64,000 nt of DNA from Chimonanthus salicifolius (taxonomy: Eukaryota; Streptophyta; Magnoliopsida; Laurales; Calycanthaceae), in assembly GCA_013350335.1 (NCBI GenBank), contig CM023539.1, positions 69,398,781 to 69,462,780 of the forward strand, read 5' to 3'. Shown here piece by piece: positions 13,141 to 22,300 of this stretch (position 1 is the stretch's first letter; every line of letters begins with the position of its first letter). The notes under the pieces were generated by a model. The model saw only the letters and a list, made by a program, of their open reading frames with translations, was not told where the DNA came from and searched no databases. The position numbers and the translations under genes are program-made.

Positions 13141-15547
13141 CGTTTTAGGGTATCGGATTTAGGCTTATGGGTTTAGGGTTTTAGGGTTGTAGAGTTTTAG
13201 GGTTTAGTGTTTTACGGGTTCAAGGTTTTAGGGTTTTAGGTTGTAGGGGTTTAAGATTTTAGGGTTTTACGGCTTAGGGTTTTAGGGTTTAGGCTTTAGT
13301 TTCTATAGTTTTGGGTTTTAGGGTTCCAGGGTTTTAGGGTTTTAGGGTTTTTGCGTTTAGGGTTTAGGCATTCGGGTTTTGGTTTTAGGATTTAGGGTTT
13401 AGGGCTTAGGGTTTAAGGTTAAGGGTTTTAGGGTTTTAGGGTTTTAGGGTTTAGGGTTTGGGGTTTTAGGGTTTCGGGTTTAGGTATAAGGGTTTAGGTA
13501 TAAGGGTTTAGGTATAAGGGTTTAGGCTTTAGGGTTTCGGGTTTATGGTTTAGGGTTTTAGGATTTTAGGGTTTCAGGGTTTAGGGTTTTAGGGGTTTTG
13601 GGTTTCAGCGTTTAGGGTTTAGGTATTAGGGTTTTAGTTTTAGGGTTTAGGATTTAGGGTTTAGGGTTTAGGGTTAGGGTTTTATAGCTTTAGAGTTTTT
13701 GGGTTTAGGGTTTTACGGGTTTAGGGTTTTAGGGGTTTAGGGTTCAGGGTAGGGTTTTCGGGTTTAGGGTTTTATTGTTTTAGGGTTTAGGGTTTAGGGT
13801 ATGGGGTTTAGGGTTTGGGGCTTTAGGGTTTAGGGTTTTGGGTTTTATGGTTTCAGGGTTTTGGGGTTTTTCCGTTTAGGGTTTATGTATTAGGGTTTAG
13901 GTTTTAGGGTTTAGGTTTTAGGGTTTAGGGTTATGGGTTTAGGGTTAAGGGTTTAGGGCGTTCAGGGTTTTGGGGTTTTTGCATTTAGGGTTTAGGTATT
14001 AGGGTTTAGGGTACGTGGTTTTAGGGTTTAGGGTTTTGGATTTTTTGGTTTCAGGGTTTTGGGGTTTTTGCATTTAGGGTTTAGGTTTTTGGGTTTAGGG
14101 TTTAGGGTTTAGGGTTAAGGGTTTAGGGTTTAGGGTTTTATGATTTTAGGGTTTCAGTCTTCAGGGTTTTAGGGGTTTAGGGTTTAGGATTTAGGGTTTA
14201 GGGTTTTAGGGTTTTAGGATTTTAGGGTTTAGGGTTTAGGGTTTAGGGTTTAGGGTTTAGGGTTTTAGGGTTTTAGGGTTTAGGGTAGGGTTTTCGGGTT
14301 TAGGGTTTTAGGGTTTGGGGTATGGGATTTTGGGTTTAAGGATTTAGGGTTTTAGGGGTTTAGGTTTTAGGGTTTAGAATTTTGGGTTTAAGGGTTTTAG
14401 GGTTTTGGGTTTTAAGGTTTAGGGTTTTAGTGTTTCAGGTGTTTAGGGTTTAGGGTTTAGGGCTTTAGGGTATTAGGGTTTTAAGGTTTATTGTTTAGGG
14501 ATTCAGGTTTCGCATTTATTTGTTAGGGTTTAGGGTTTGGGGTGTTGGATTTAGGGTTTAGGGTTTAGGGTTTTCGGGTTTTAGGCTTTATGATTTAGGG
14601 TTTAGGGTTTAGGGTTTTAGGGTTTTAGAGTTTTAAGGTTTAGTGTTATACAGATTTAGGGTTTTTTGGTTTTAGGGGTTTACTATTTTAGGGTTTTAGG
14701 GGTTTGGGGTTTAGGATTTAGAGTTTAATGATTTTAGGATTTCAGTATTCAGGGTTTTAGGGGCTTAGGGTTTAGGGTTTATGGTTTCGGATTTATGGTT
14801 TAGGGTTTACGGTTTACAGATGGGGTTTAGGGTTTAGAGTTTAGGGTTTAGGGTTTAGGGCTTTAGCGTTTTAGGGTTTAGGATTTTAGGGTTTAGGGTT
14901 TTAGGGCTTTGGAGTTTTAGGGTTTTTGGATTTAGGGTTCAGTGTTTAGGTCTTTTGGTTTAGGGTTTAGGGTTTAGGGTTTAGGATTTTATGGTTTTAG
15001 GGGATTAGGGTTTTAGGGTTTAGGGTTTAGGGTTTTTACGGTTTAGGGTTTTAGGGTTCTAGGGTTGTAGGGTTTAGGGTTTTAGGGTTTAGGGTTTAGG
15101 GTTTTGAGCTTAAGGGTTTAGGGTTTTAGGGCTTTGGGGTTTTAGGGTTTTTGGGTTTAGGGTTCAATGTTTAGGTCTTTTGGTTTAGGGTTTAGGGTTT
15201 AGGGTTTAGGATTTTATGGGTTTAGGGGGTTAGGGTTTTTGGGTTTAGGGTTTAGGGTTTTACGGTTTAGGGTTTAGGGTTCTAGGGTTGTAGGCTTTTT
15301 GGGTTTAGGGTTTTAGGGTTTTAGTGTATAGGGTTTAGGGTTTATGGTTTAGGGTTTTAGGGTTTAGTGTTTTAGAGTTTTAGGGTTTTATGGTTTAGGA
15401 TTTAAGGTTTTTGGGTTTTAGGGATTTAAGGTTTTGTGTTTTAGGGTTTTTGGGTTTTAGGGTTTATGTTTTAGGATTTAGGGTTTAGGAGTTTGGAGTT
15501 TTAGGGTTTCAGGGGTTTAGGGTTTAGGGTTCAGGGGTTAGGGTTTT

Positions 15548-15656
15548 AAACCAATTAATTAGTTAATTAAACTAAGCTAAAGTGGTGGTCAAAGAGGGGA
15601 GACCAAAACACCTCATTCCAAGCTTAAGAGAAGAAAAAACGTTGGCTAGGGTGTTG
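15548..15656. other. Short unique flank between array and gap
   Basis: This 109-bp stretch leaves the telomere-like repeat abruptly after a last GGGTTTTAAACC and is ordinary AT-rich DNA (AATTAATTAGTTAATTAAAC and onward). It has no feature I recognise and no similarity I can see to the retrotransposons to its right. It is the only single-copy-looking anchor next to the array. Confidence 0.6.
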
Positions 15657-15756
15657 NNNNNNNNNNNNNNNNNNNNNNNNNNNNNNNNNNNNNNNNNNNN
15701 NNNNNNNNNNNNNNNNNNNNNNNNNNNNNNNNNNNNNNNNNNNNNNNNNNNNNNNN
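15657..15756. other. Assembly gap (100 N)
   Basis: Exactly 100 N bases. A round 100 is a conventional placeholder for a gap of unknown size, so the true distance, and even the adjacency and orientation of the two sides, is not established by the sequence. Confidence 0.97.
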
Positions 15757-16204
15757 ACTGCTCCTATTCTAATTTTTCCGGAAAGAGGCGAGGGCTATGA
15801 AGAATATTTGGGATGCTTCAGGAGAAGGACTTGGGTGTTCTCTTACCCAAAGTCAACACATAGTGGCTTATGGTTCAAGGCAGTTGAAAATTCATGAACG
15901 CCATTATCCCACACACGATCTGGAATTAGCCGCAGTGGTCTTCGCTCTCAAAAGCTGGAGACACTATCTTTATGGCGAGAAGTTTGAGGTATTTTCAGAT
16001 CACAAAAGTTTGAAATATCTGTTTGATCAGAAGAAATTTAATATGAGGCAGCGCAGATGGATGGAATATCTGTAATACTATGAGTTTGCACTTCGATATC
16101 ATTCTGGCAAGGCAAACAAAGTCGCGGATGCCCTCAGTCGCATGTCACATGCAACAATGGCCAGTTTGATTATGAAGGAATGGGAAATGCTGAATACCAT
16201 TTGA
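15757..16204 (+). pseudogene. Ty3/gypsy RNase H domain, decayed (Tekay-like)
   Basis: The C-terminal part of a gypsy pol, starting at the gap. The first ~45 bases read in another frame ([12 protein letters not shown]), and a frameshift near 15797 leads into the main frame. There the motifs of plant gypsy RNase H are visible: [10 protein letters not shown] with the first catalytic Asp, [20 protein letters not shown] with the Glu, [12 protein letters not shown] with the second Asp, RQRRWMEYL, and later KVADALSR with the last Asp. In-frame stops occur at 16073-16075 and 16202-16204. The enzyme would remove the RNA strand during reverse transcription; this copy is dead. The wording is typical of the chromodomain Tekay/Del lineage. 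Reverse transcriptase must lie left of the gap or be missing. Confidence 0.9.
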
Positions 16205-17480
16205 GAGTTCAATTTGTACATCAAGAATCATGGGAGTATGTATAATTTGATCGTACGATCCAACATGGTTTCCAAGATTGAACAGGAACAACGGACAGAT
16301 CCGGAAGTGGAAGAGATATGGGCTAAAATATCTACTGGTGATGTTGTACCGAAATGGGAATTACGACCGGCACAAGGTCTTTTATTCCGAGGCAGGACAT
16401 ATGTGCCTCAGAGCTGTAGAAGAGAGTTATTGATCGAGATACACCACACCAAACTCTCTATTCATCCGGGTAGCACCAAGATGTATCATGATTTGAAGAG
16501 ACACTATTGGTGGCATGGACTTAAAAGATATGTGGCAGAGTTTGTTGCTCATTGCTTGACTTGTCAGCAGGTCAAGACTGAACATCAGAAACCACCAGGA
16601 TTACTCAAACCCTTACTAATGCCGGAGTGGAAATGGGAACATATTTCCATGGATTTTGTGACAGGGTTGCCAAGGTCATCAAAGGGCAACGATGCAATAT
16701 GGGTCGTGGTAGATCAATTGACCAAGTCTGCACACTTTCTTCTCATCAAGATGACAGATTCATCTGAGACTTTGGGACGACGATACATCAAGGATATCAT
16801 CAGGCTACATGGTATCCCCAGGACTATTGTGTCCGACAGAGATGGCTGATTCACTAGCAGGGGCTATGGGGACAAATTTATTGATTAGCACAGCTTTCCA
16901 TCCACAGACTGATGGTCAGTCAGAGAGGACAATACAGACATTGGAGGATATGTTGAGAGCAGGTATGTTAGAATTCGAAGGTGGATGGGAGGATCACTTA
17001 CCACTGGTTGAGTTCTCTTACAACAACAGTTACCAGGCAAGCCTCCAGATGGCTCCATTTCGAGGGGTTTTATGGTAGGCCCTGTAGATCACTAGCGTGT
17101 TGGACAAAGGCCGGTGAGCCTGCACTTATTGGACCCGAACTAGTTGCAGAGACCACAGAAAAGATTAAGTTAATACGACAGCATCTACTCACTGCATAGA
17201 GTCGTTAGAAGAGCTACACTGACAAGAGAAGGAGGTTCCTTGGGTTTGAAGTGGGAGACTTAGTATTTTTGAAAGTCTCGCCACGTAAGGGACACATGAG
17301 ATTTGGGAAGAAAGGGAAATTGTTGTCTGGTTTTGTGGGACCGTTTCCAATCCAAAAGAGGGTGGGGGAAGTGGCTTATCAATTGGTACTTCCACCACAG
17401 CTGTCATATTTGCACGATGTATTCCACGTTTCAATGTTGAGGAAATACAATCCTGATCCTTCGCACGTGCTGAATGTGTA
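16205..17480 (+). pseudogene. Ty3/gypsy integrase, decayed (Tekay-like)
   Basis: Continues in the frame of the RNase H. The HHCC zinc finger is clear (IHHTKLSIHPGSTKMYHDL, then HCLTCQQVK), followed by the catalytic core: MDFVTGLPRS with the first Asp, TIVSDRDG with the second, and [19 protein letters not shown] with the Glu. A stop at 16847-16849 and loss of about 20 bp just after it, relative to the copy at 21660-21690, break the frame. A further frameshift lies near 17070 (an extra G in the GGGG run). The C-terminal part ([32 protein letters not shown]) is still legible to 17480 and ends in a CAA-to-TAA stop. It would insert cDNA into the chromosome but cannot be functional here. Confidence 0.92.
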
Positions 17481-17484
17481 AGAT

Positions 17485-17672
17485 GTGGATGTGCAAAGCG
17501 ACGTAGCATATGTGGAGAAGCCAGTCAGAGTGATTGGGAAGGAACAAAGGGTGCTACGGAATCGCGCCATTCAGTTCGTCAAGGTGGTATGGGATCGACA
17601 TGGTAATAAGGAAGCCACCTGGGAACTTGAGTCAGAAATGAGAGCTGCTCATCCGGAGCTTTTTGTATGAGT
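17485..17672 (+). pseudogene. Chromodomain tail of integrase
   Basis: The segment reads VEKPVRVIGKEQRVLRNR, then FVKVVWDRHGNKEATWELES, and ends AHPELFV with a stop. This matches the chromodomain that plant chromoviruses carry at the integrase C terminus (aromatic residues and the W-E-x(3)-TWE pattern), thought to steer insertion to heterochromatin. It is in frame by itself but cut from the rest of the integrase by the TAA at 17478-17480. An equivalent, related copy is at 44222-44422. Confidence 0.85.
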
Positions 17673-17710
17673 TGTTTGAAACCTACTTCGCTCGATTTTC
17701 GGGACGAAAA

Positions 17711-17723
17711 TTTCAAAAGAGGG
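17711..17723 (+). other. Polypurine tract before LTR
   Basis: TTTCAAAAGAGGG lies six bases before the LTR start and follows the conserved CGGGACGAAAATTTC stretch found before gypsy 3' LTRs. It would prime plus-strand DNA synthesis. The same string precedes the LTR at 44484. Confidence 0.8.
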
Positions 17724-17729
17724 TAATAT

Positions 17730-20700
17730 TGTAATAGCCCGGATTTTTAAATCAAGAAATATATTGGCTATTATTTATTTTAATTGTTGAAATTAAGAAT
17801 TTTTGATGAAATGGATGGTAGATGGCTCAAAATTGGGGCAATGGCCCATGTATGGTCCAATGGACCATGGATTGGATTATTTCCAATTAATTGGGTCAAT
17901 GATGGTCAATTGGGTCAAATACCCAATTGGGACCCAATGGGTCAAGATGGATTGAACATTAGGGTAAATGGGTAAGAAATGGATTTAATTGGGTCATGGA
18001 CCCAATTGTGATCAAAGGCATGGGATCCATCTTAATGGCAAGTGTAGGAGTGGAAATCCAAGTGGCGTAGCCAAGTGGGACCCAACTCCACCTCATCAAG
18101 TGAGGTGGCGTGTGGGTCAAGACACATGTGGGGCCGACCACCATGGTTGACTTGGTCAACTATGGGTGAGTCAAAGATAAATTAAAGAGGATTAAATGTA
18201 GTAAGTGGAATTAAATTATTTAATTGTAATGACCTAAGTTAGATAGAAATTTAAATGATTGAGTTGGGGAATGAGTTGCATTACGTGGAGTGAGTCTAAT
18301 GGGGAGTGAGTCACCTAAAAGACCAAAAGATGGAGTGAGTCAAGTGGGTGGTTTCATCTCATGGAAACCACTCCACCAAAACCGTTGGGATGAAGGGTGG
18401 TATGCTAGACAAGGAACTTGAATGGAGGACATGTAAGGACCATGATTGGGCAATGGAGAGGTGGTAGTTCCACCTCATCCAAACCACCAAACCACCCAAG
18501 GAAAGTAAACCAAAACCGTTGGGCATAAAGGGTGGTCTGTGCCATGTGGAGGGCATGCACCCCCCTTGGCTAGACAAGGAGCTTAAAGGAAGGACATGCT
18601 AGACCATCCATTGGCCAAAAGAGAGGTGGTGTTCCACCTCATCCAAACCACCAAACCACCAAGGGAAACCATCAAAGCAAAATCATTGGGGGATGGGAGT
18701 GGTGTGTGCCATGCGGAGAGCATGTACGCTCTTGTTTGGTCAATGGGCTCATGGGGAAGACTCCACATTGATGAGGGTGGAGTCTAACCCAAGCAAACGC
18801 TAGACAAGAGGGAAAAGAGGCTTTTGAATCTCATTCCTCTCTTCTCACTCTCTCCCTCTCCCTCTCTTGGCCGACCATCACTCTAAGAGAAAGAAGAAAA
18901 AGACTTAGAGATAATTTGGATCTCAAGCTTGGCCGACCCTCACACTAAGACAAAGAAACACTTGGTATCTTCCATTCCATCCTCCTCTCCTTTCTCAAAC
19001 ATTCTCTCAAACATTCACCAAGGCCGAACCACCTTCTTGAGGGTTTCATCTTAGACCCTCTCCCTCTCAAGGCCGAAGATCAAGAAGGAAGAAAGAAGAA
19101 AGACTAAGGAGAAAATCGGAGGAGAAAGAAGGAGTGAAAGAAACCGGATGAGCCGCGGAATCGGTAAGTATCACTTAACAAGATTTTATTAATTTAAAGG
19201 AGTTAAAGGAAACCATGGAATCCCATTTTTGGATTGGAGATTTGGCCAAATTATTATGGGCTATGGATTTAAAATCCATCCAAGAAATGAGATAGAAAAT
19301 GGACAACCTAATGGGTAAGATAGCCTATGTAAATGATGGAATATAAGGACATTATGTATATATGGCTAAGGACCTCTTGCATGAACCATATAAGGATTAT
19401 GATCATGGATCATGGGTTGGCCTTGCATGGCCGAACCCTAATTGTTATGGATATATGGAAAGGACCTCATGCATATCTAAGATAAGGTATATGACCAAGA
19501 TCATGGTTTGGCCCTTGCATGGCCAAACCCTAGATTTCTATGTATATGGATCATGAGAACTAAAAAGGATTTGGATGAGGTTCGGCCATGATGTATGGCT
19601 GAACCCCATCAAGGGATATAATCATAAGTATGTGATTGTAAGAGAAGATGATGAACCATAGGGTTCGGCCATGGTGTATGGCCGAACCCCATGGAGGTGT
19701 ATTAATGATTTTTAATGGGATTTAAAGGATGAAAATCATAGATGTATGTTAAGGATTTTAAAGGGTTTTGAATGGATGCATGTTAATGATTTAAATGGTC
19801 TAAAATGTTGTGAATGGTGTAGAACCATGGACCATGGGTTCGGCCATGTTGTATGGCCGAACCCCATGACCCATTTTATGGATCGTTTATGGATCTAGGC
19901 ATGCTTAAAATGAATGGATTATCAAGCAAAGGAATGGAGGCATTTGTTAGGGATTTGTTAGGGTTTTATGTAATGATTAATGAATCTTTTATGGATCTAT
20001 GTTTATGGATCAGTTATGGACCTAGGTATGTATAAATAAAAAGAGTGTTTAGCCATGGAAAGAATAATGGCAAAGAGGTAAATATGGTGAAAATGAAAGA
20101 ACCATGGGTTCGGCCATGGTGTATGGCCGAACCCCATGGGGAGTGTTTTTGGGGCCTTAGGGGTTTTATTAATGGTAAATGATGAACTTATGTGTATTTG
20201 AGTTAATGAATCAAAAGATGGCAGATCTTGGACCCACATGATTAAAATGAGCTAAGGATTAAAAAGGGAGCCAAAACCAAGTAGGTGAGGTTCGGCCATG
20301 TTGTATGGCCGAACCCCACTAAAGCATGTTATGGACTTGAACATGGTTGGAAATCAAATGAAACATTCGTTTGACTTGTTGATATGTAATAAGGTAAAGG
20401 GATCTCACAAGCGGTACGCGACCGGTGATCGATCTTTGGACGGAAAAACCAAGGACCCAGTATTTAGACATTGGTAGGATTCCTACTTCATTGAAAGCCA
20501 TGGATTATGTGTATATGAATGTTTTACTTGAATTATTTTGGTATCAAATGGTATGTCTTAATGATGGGATTTTAATGCTATGATTTGTATTATTACATAG
20601 CATGTTTGCACTTGCATCTCATGCATGGCATGGGAGGGATCAATTGAAAGGAGTCCACACTCCATTCGGATTTCCGATAAAGCAACCGTGGGGTGGAATC

Positions 20701-21172
20701 CACACTGATTCCCAGAGATCTATGTTTGAAATGAAACCGGAGTCCACGCTCCGTCGGGGCGACTCATAAACAAACGTGGGGATACCTTGATATGCTTTAT
20801 CCATTAAGAAGGATACTATGAGATTGTGATACCTTGATGTGCATTGTCCATCAAGAAGGATGTATGATTGTTTTGTAACCAGAGATCCACACTCCGTCGG
20901 GGCGTCCTTAAGGCATTTGTGGGGGTACCTTGATGTGCATTTTCCATCAAGAGGGACATTATGTAATGATGATATGGATGATGGGTGGGACTCATGGGTA
21001 CCTTGATGTGAACCATTCTCGTGGACTTAGTTCCACGCACACGTAGGGTTGGCCAGTTAAGGGCCAGGTTTTGGAAGCTCGGACTTAGCTCGCGTCGTGA
21101 CGTCTTGCTCTTTGTCACTCTTTATTCAAAAAAAAAAAAAAAATAGACTCTGATTTTTGGCGTAGTGAAAAG
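17730..21172 (+). repeat. LTR of Element 0 family, 3' end missing
   Basis: Begins TGTAATAGCCCGG directly after a polypurine tract, so it is the 3' LTR of the pol remnant at 15757. It matches the LTR at 44484-48136 along its length at an estimated 80-85% by eye. Alignment stops near 21172: the terminal bases GGGCGGGCGTTACA and the primer site are absent, and the sequence jumps into integrase of the next element. It therefore also stands where the 5' LTR of that element should be. It contains five GGTTCGGCCAT hairpins (19579-20317), repeated GGAGTCCACRCTCC modules (20644-20920) and a TATAAATA at 20033. Polypyrimidine stretches lie at 18830-19080. Confidence 0.85.
19579..20317 (+). repeat. Five interspersed GGTTCGGCCAT hairpins in LTR
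   Basis: Inverted repeats with arms GGGTTCGGCCAT and ATGGCCGAACCC around a 5-base loop (for example GGTGT or GTTGT) lie at 19579-19607, 19661-19690, 19836-19865, 20106-20135 and 20289-20317. Each can form a stem of 11-12 bp. They are often preceded by AACCATGGACCATGGG or similar. Spacing is irregular (roughly 80-270 bp), so this is not a simple tandem array. Half sites occur nearby (for example CATGGCCGAACCC near 19427). Confidence 0.85.
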
Positions 21173-21189
21173 ACTCCCATTTGAAATGA

Positions 21190-22024
21190 GTCAATCCGAG
21201 GTAGGACATATGTGCCTCAGAGCTGCAGAAGAGAGTTATTGATCGAGGCACACCAAACCAAACTCTCTATTCATCCGGGCAGCACCAAGATGTATTATGA
21301 TATGAAGAGACACTATTGGTGGCATGGAATCAAAAGAGATGTGGCAGAGTTTGTTGCTCACTGCCTGACTTGTCAGCAAGTTAAGACTGAACATTAGAAG
21401 CCACTAGGATTACTCAAACCCTACCAGTGCCGGAGTGGAAATGGGAACATATCTCCATGGATTTTGTGACGGGATTTCCAAGATCATCAAAGGGTAACGA
21501 TGCAATATGGGTCATGGTAGATCGATTGACCAAGTCTGCACACTTCCTTCCCATCAAGATGACATATTCATCTGAGACTTTGGGTCGACGGTACATCAAG
21601 GATATCATCAGACTATATGGTATCCCCTAGACCATTGTGTCCGACAGAGATGACAGATTCACCGGCAGGGTGTGGCAGAGCATGCAGTCAGCTATGGGGA
21701 CAGATCTATTGATTAGCACAACTTTCCATCCACAGACTGATGGGCAGTCAGAGAGGACAATACAAACATTGGAGGATATGCTGAGAGCATGTATGTTAGA
21801 CTTCAAGGGAGGATGGGAGAATCACTTGCAGCTGGCTGAGTTGTCTTACAACAACAGTTACCAGGCAAGCCTCCAGATGGCTCCATTCAAGGCGTTGTAT
21901 GGTAGACCCTATATATCACCAGTGTGTTGGACACATGCCTGTGAACCTACACTTATTGGACCCGAGCTAGTTGTAGTGACCACGGAGCAGATTAAGTTGA
22001 TACGACAACATCTACTTACTGCAC
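21190..22024 (+). pseudogene. Integrase of Element 0, part 1 (split by Element 1)
   Basis: Starts abruptly in the integrase N-terminus (CCGAGGTAGGACATATGTGC), roughly 92% identical by eye to 16385-16570. The zinc finger is legible (HPGSTKMYYDMKRHYWWHG, CLTCQQVK), as are the core motifs [15 protein letters not shown] and [13 protein letters not shown]. Damage: a CAG-to-TAG stop at 21395-21397, a one-base loss near 21410-21420 and a TAG at 21628-21630. All of gag, protease, reverse transcriptase and RNase H are missing between the LTR at 17730 and this point. The reading frame runs into Element 1 at 22025 and its sequel is at 33534. Confidence 0.9.
22020..22024 (+). other. Target site duplication TGCAC, left copy
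   Basis: TGCAC immediately precedes TGTAAGGGCC at 22025. The same five bases follow the right end of Element 1 at 33534-33538. Five bases is the usual gypsy duplication length. Comparison with the undisturbed integrase at 17190 (ACTGCATAGAGTCG) shows that integrase sequence resumes exactly after the right copy. Confidence 0.93.
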
Positions 22025-22053
22025 TGTAAGGGCCCGGAATTTTTAAAATTAAT

Positions 22054-22300
22054 ATAAATGGGAATATTATTTATTTTAAGGATGAAAATTGGAAAATTTA
22101 TGAAATAAAGGGGTAAATGGGCCAAAATTTGGACAAAGGCCCAATTATGGCCCAATAGACCATGGAGTGGATTTTAAAGTCATTTAAGTGGTCGATGATG
22201 GCCAATTGGGCCATGGTTGGTCAAATTGGGTCAAATACCCATTTGGGAACCAATGGGTCAAGATGGCTAAGCTTTAAGGTAAATGGGTAAGATGGAAATG
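22054..22300 (+). repeat. Shared 5'-LTR module of Elements 0 and 1
   Basis: Both LTR families start with a similar leader of WWGGGGCAATGGCCC- or GGACAAAGGCCC-like text. CCAATGGGTCAAGATGG follows (22252 here; similar at 17935 and 44686), then GTGGGACCCAMCTCCACCTC and ATCAAGTGAGGTGG (22400-22432; 18086-18108; 44837-44870). The two families are thus related across U3, although their first bases differ (TGTAAGGGCCCGG versus TGTAATAGYCCGG). Confidence 0.6.

Larger units (their letters stand above)
1..15547 (+). repeat. Degenerate plant telomere-like array (TTTAGGG/TTTTAGGG)
   Basis: The whole segment is made of 6-9 bp variants of the plant telomere motif, mainly TTTAGGG and TTTTAGGG, with frequent TTTAGTG, TTTACGG, TTTAAGG and TTTTTGGG variants. 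The G-rich strand is the plus strand throughout. I see no long run of perfect units, so this is not a freshly made telomere tip. It continues past the left edge of the window. The frequent TAG (plus) and TAA (minus) triplets explain the absence of reading frames. Many recognisable variant strings recur at kilobase distances, so the array has grown by block duplication rather than only by telomerase. It may be a subtelomeric or interstitial telomere-like tract. The repeat assignment is direct observation; the chromosomal position is inference. Confidence 0.95.

Noticed and set aside
1..15547. Active telomere at a chromosome end
   Set aside because: No long perfect TTTAGGG run, and the strand orientation is opposite to that of a left terminus.
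15582..15800. Reading frame spanning the N gap
   Set aside because: It is an artefact of reading through unknown bases; the two sides are unrelated.
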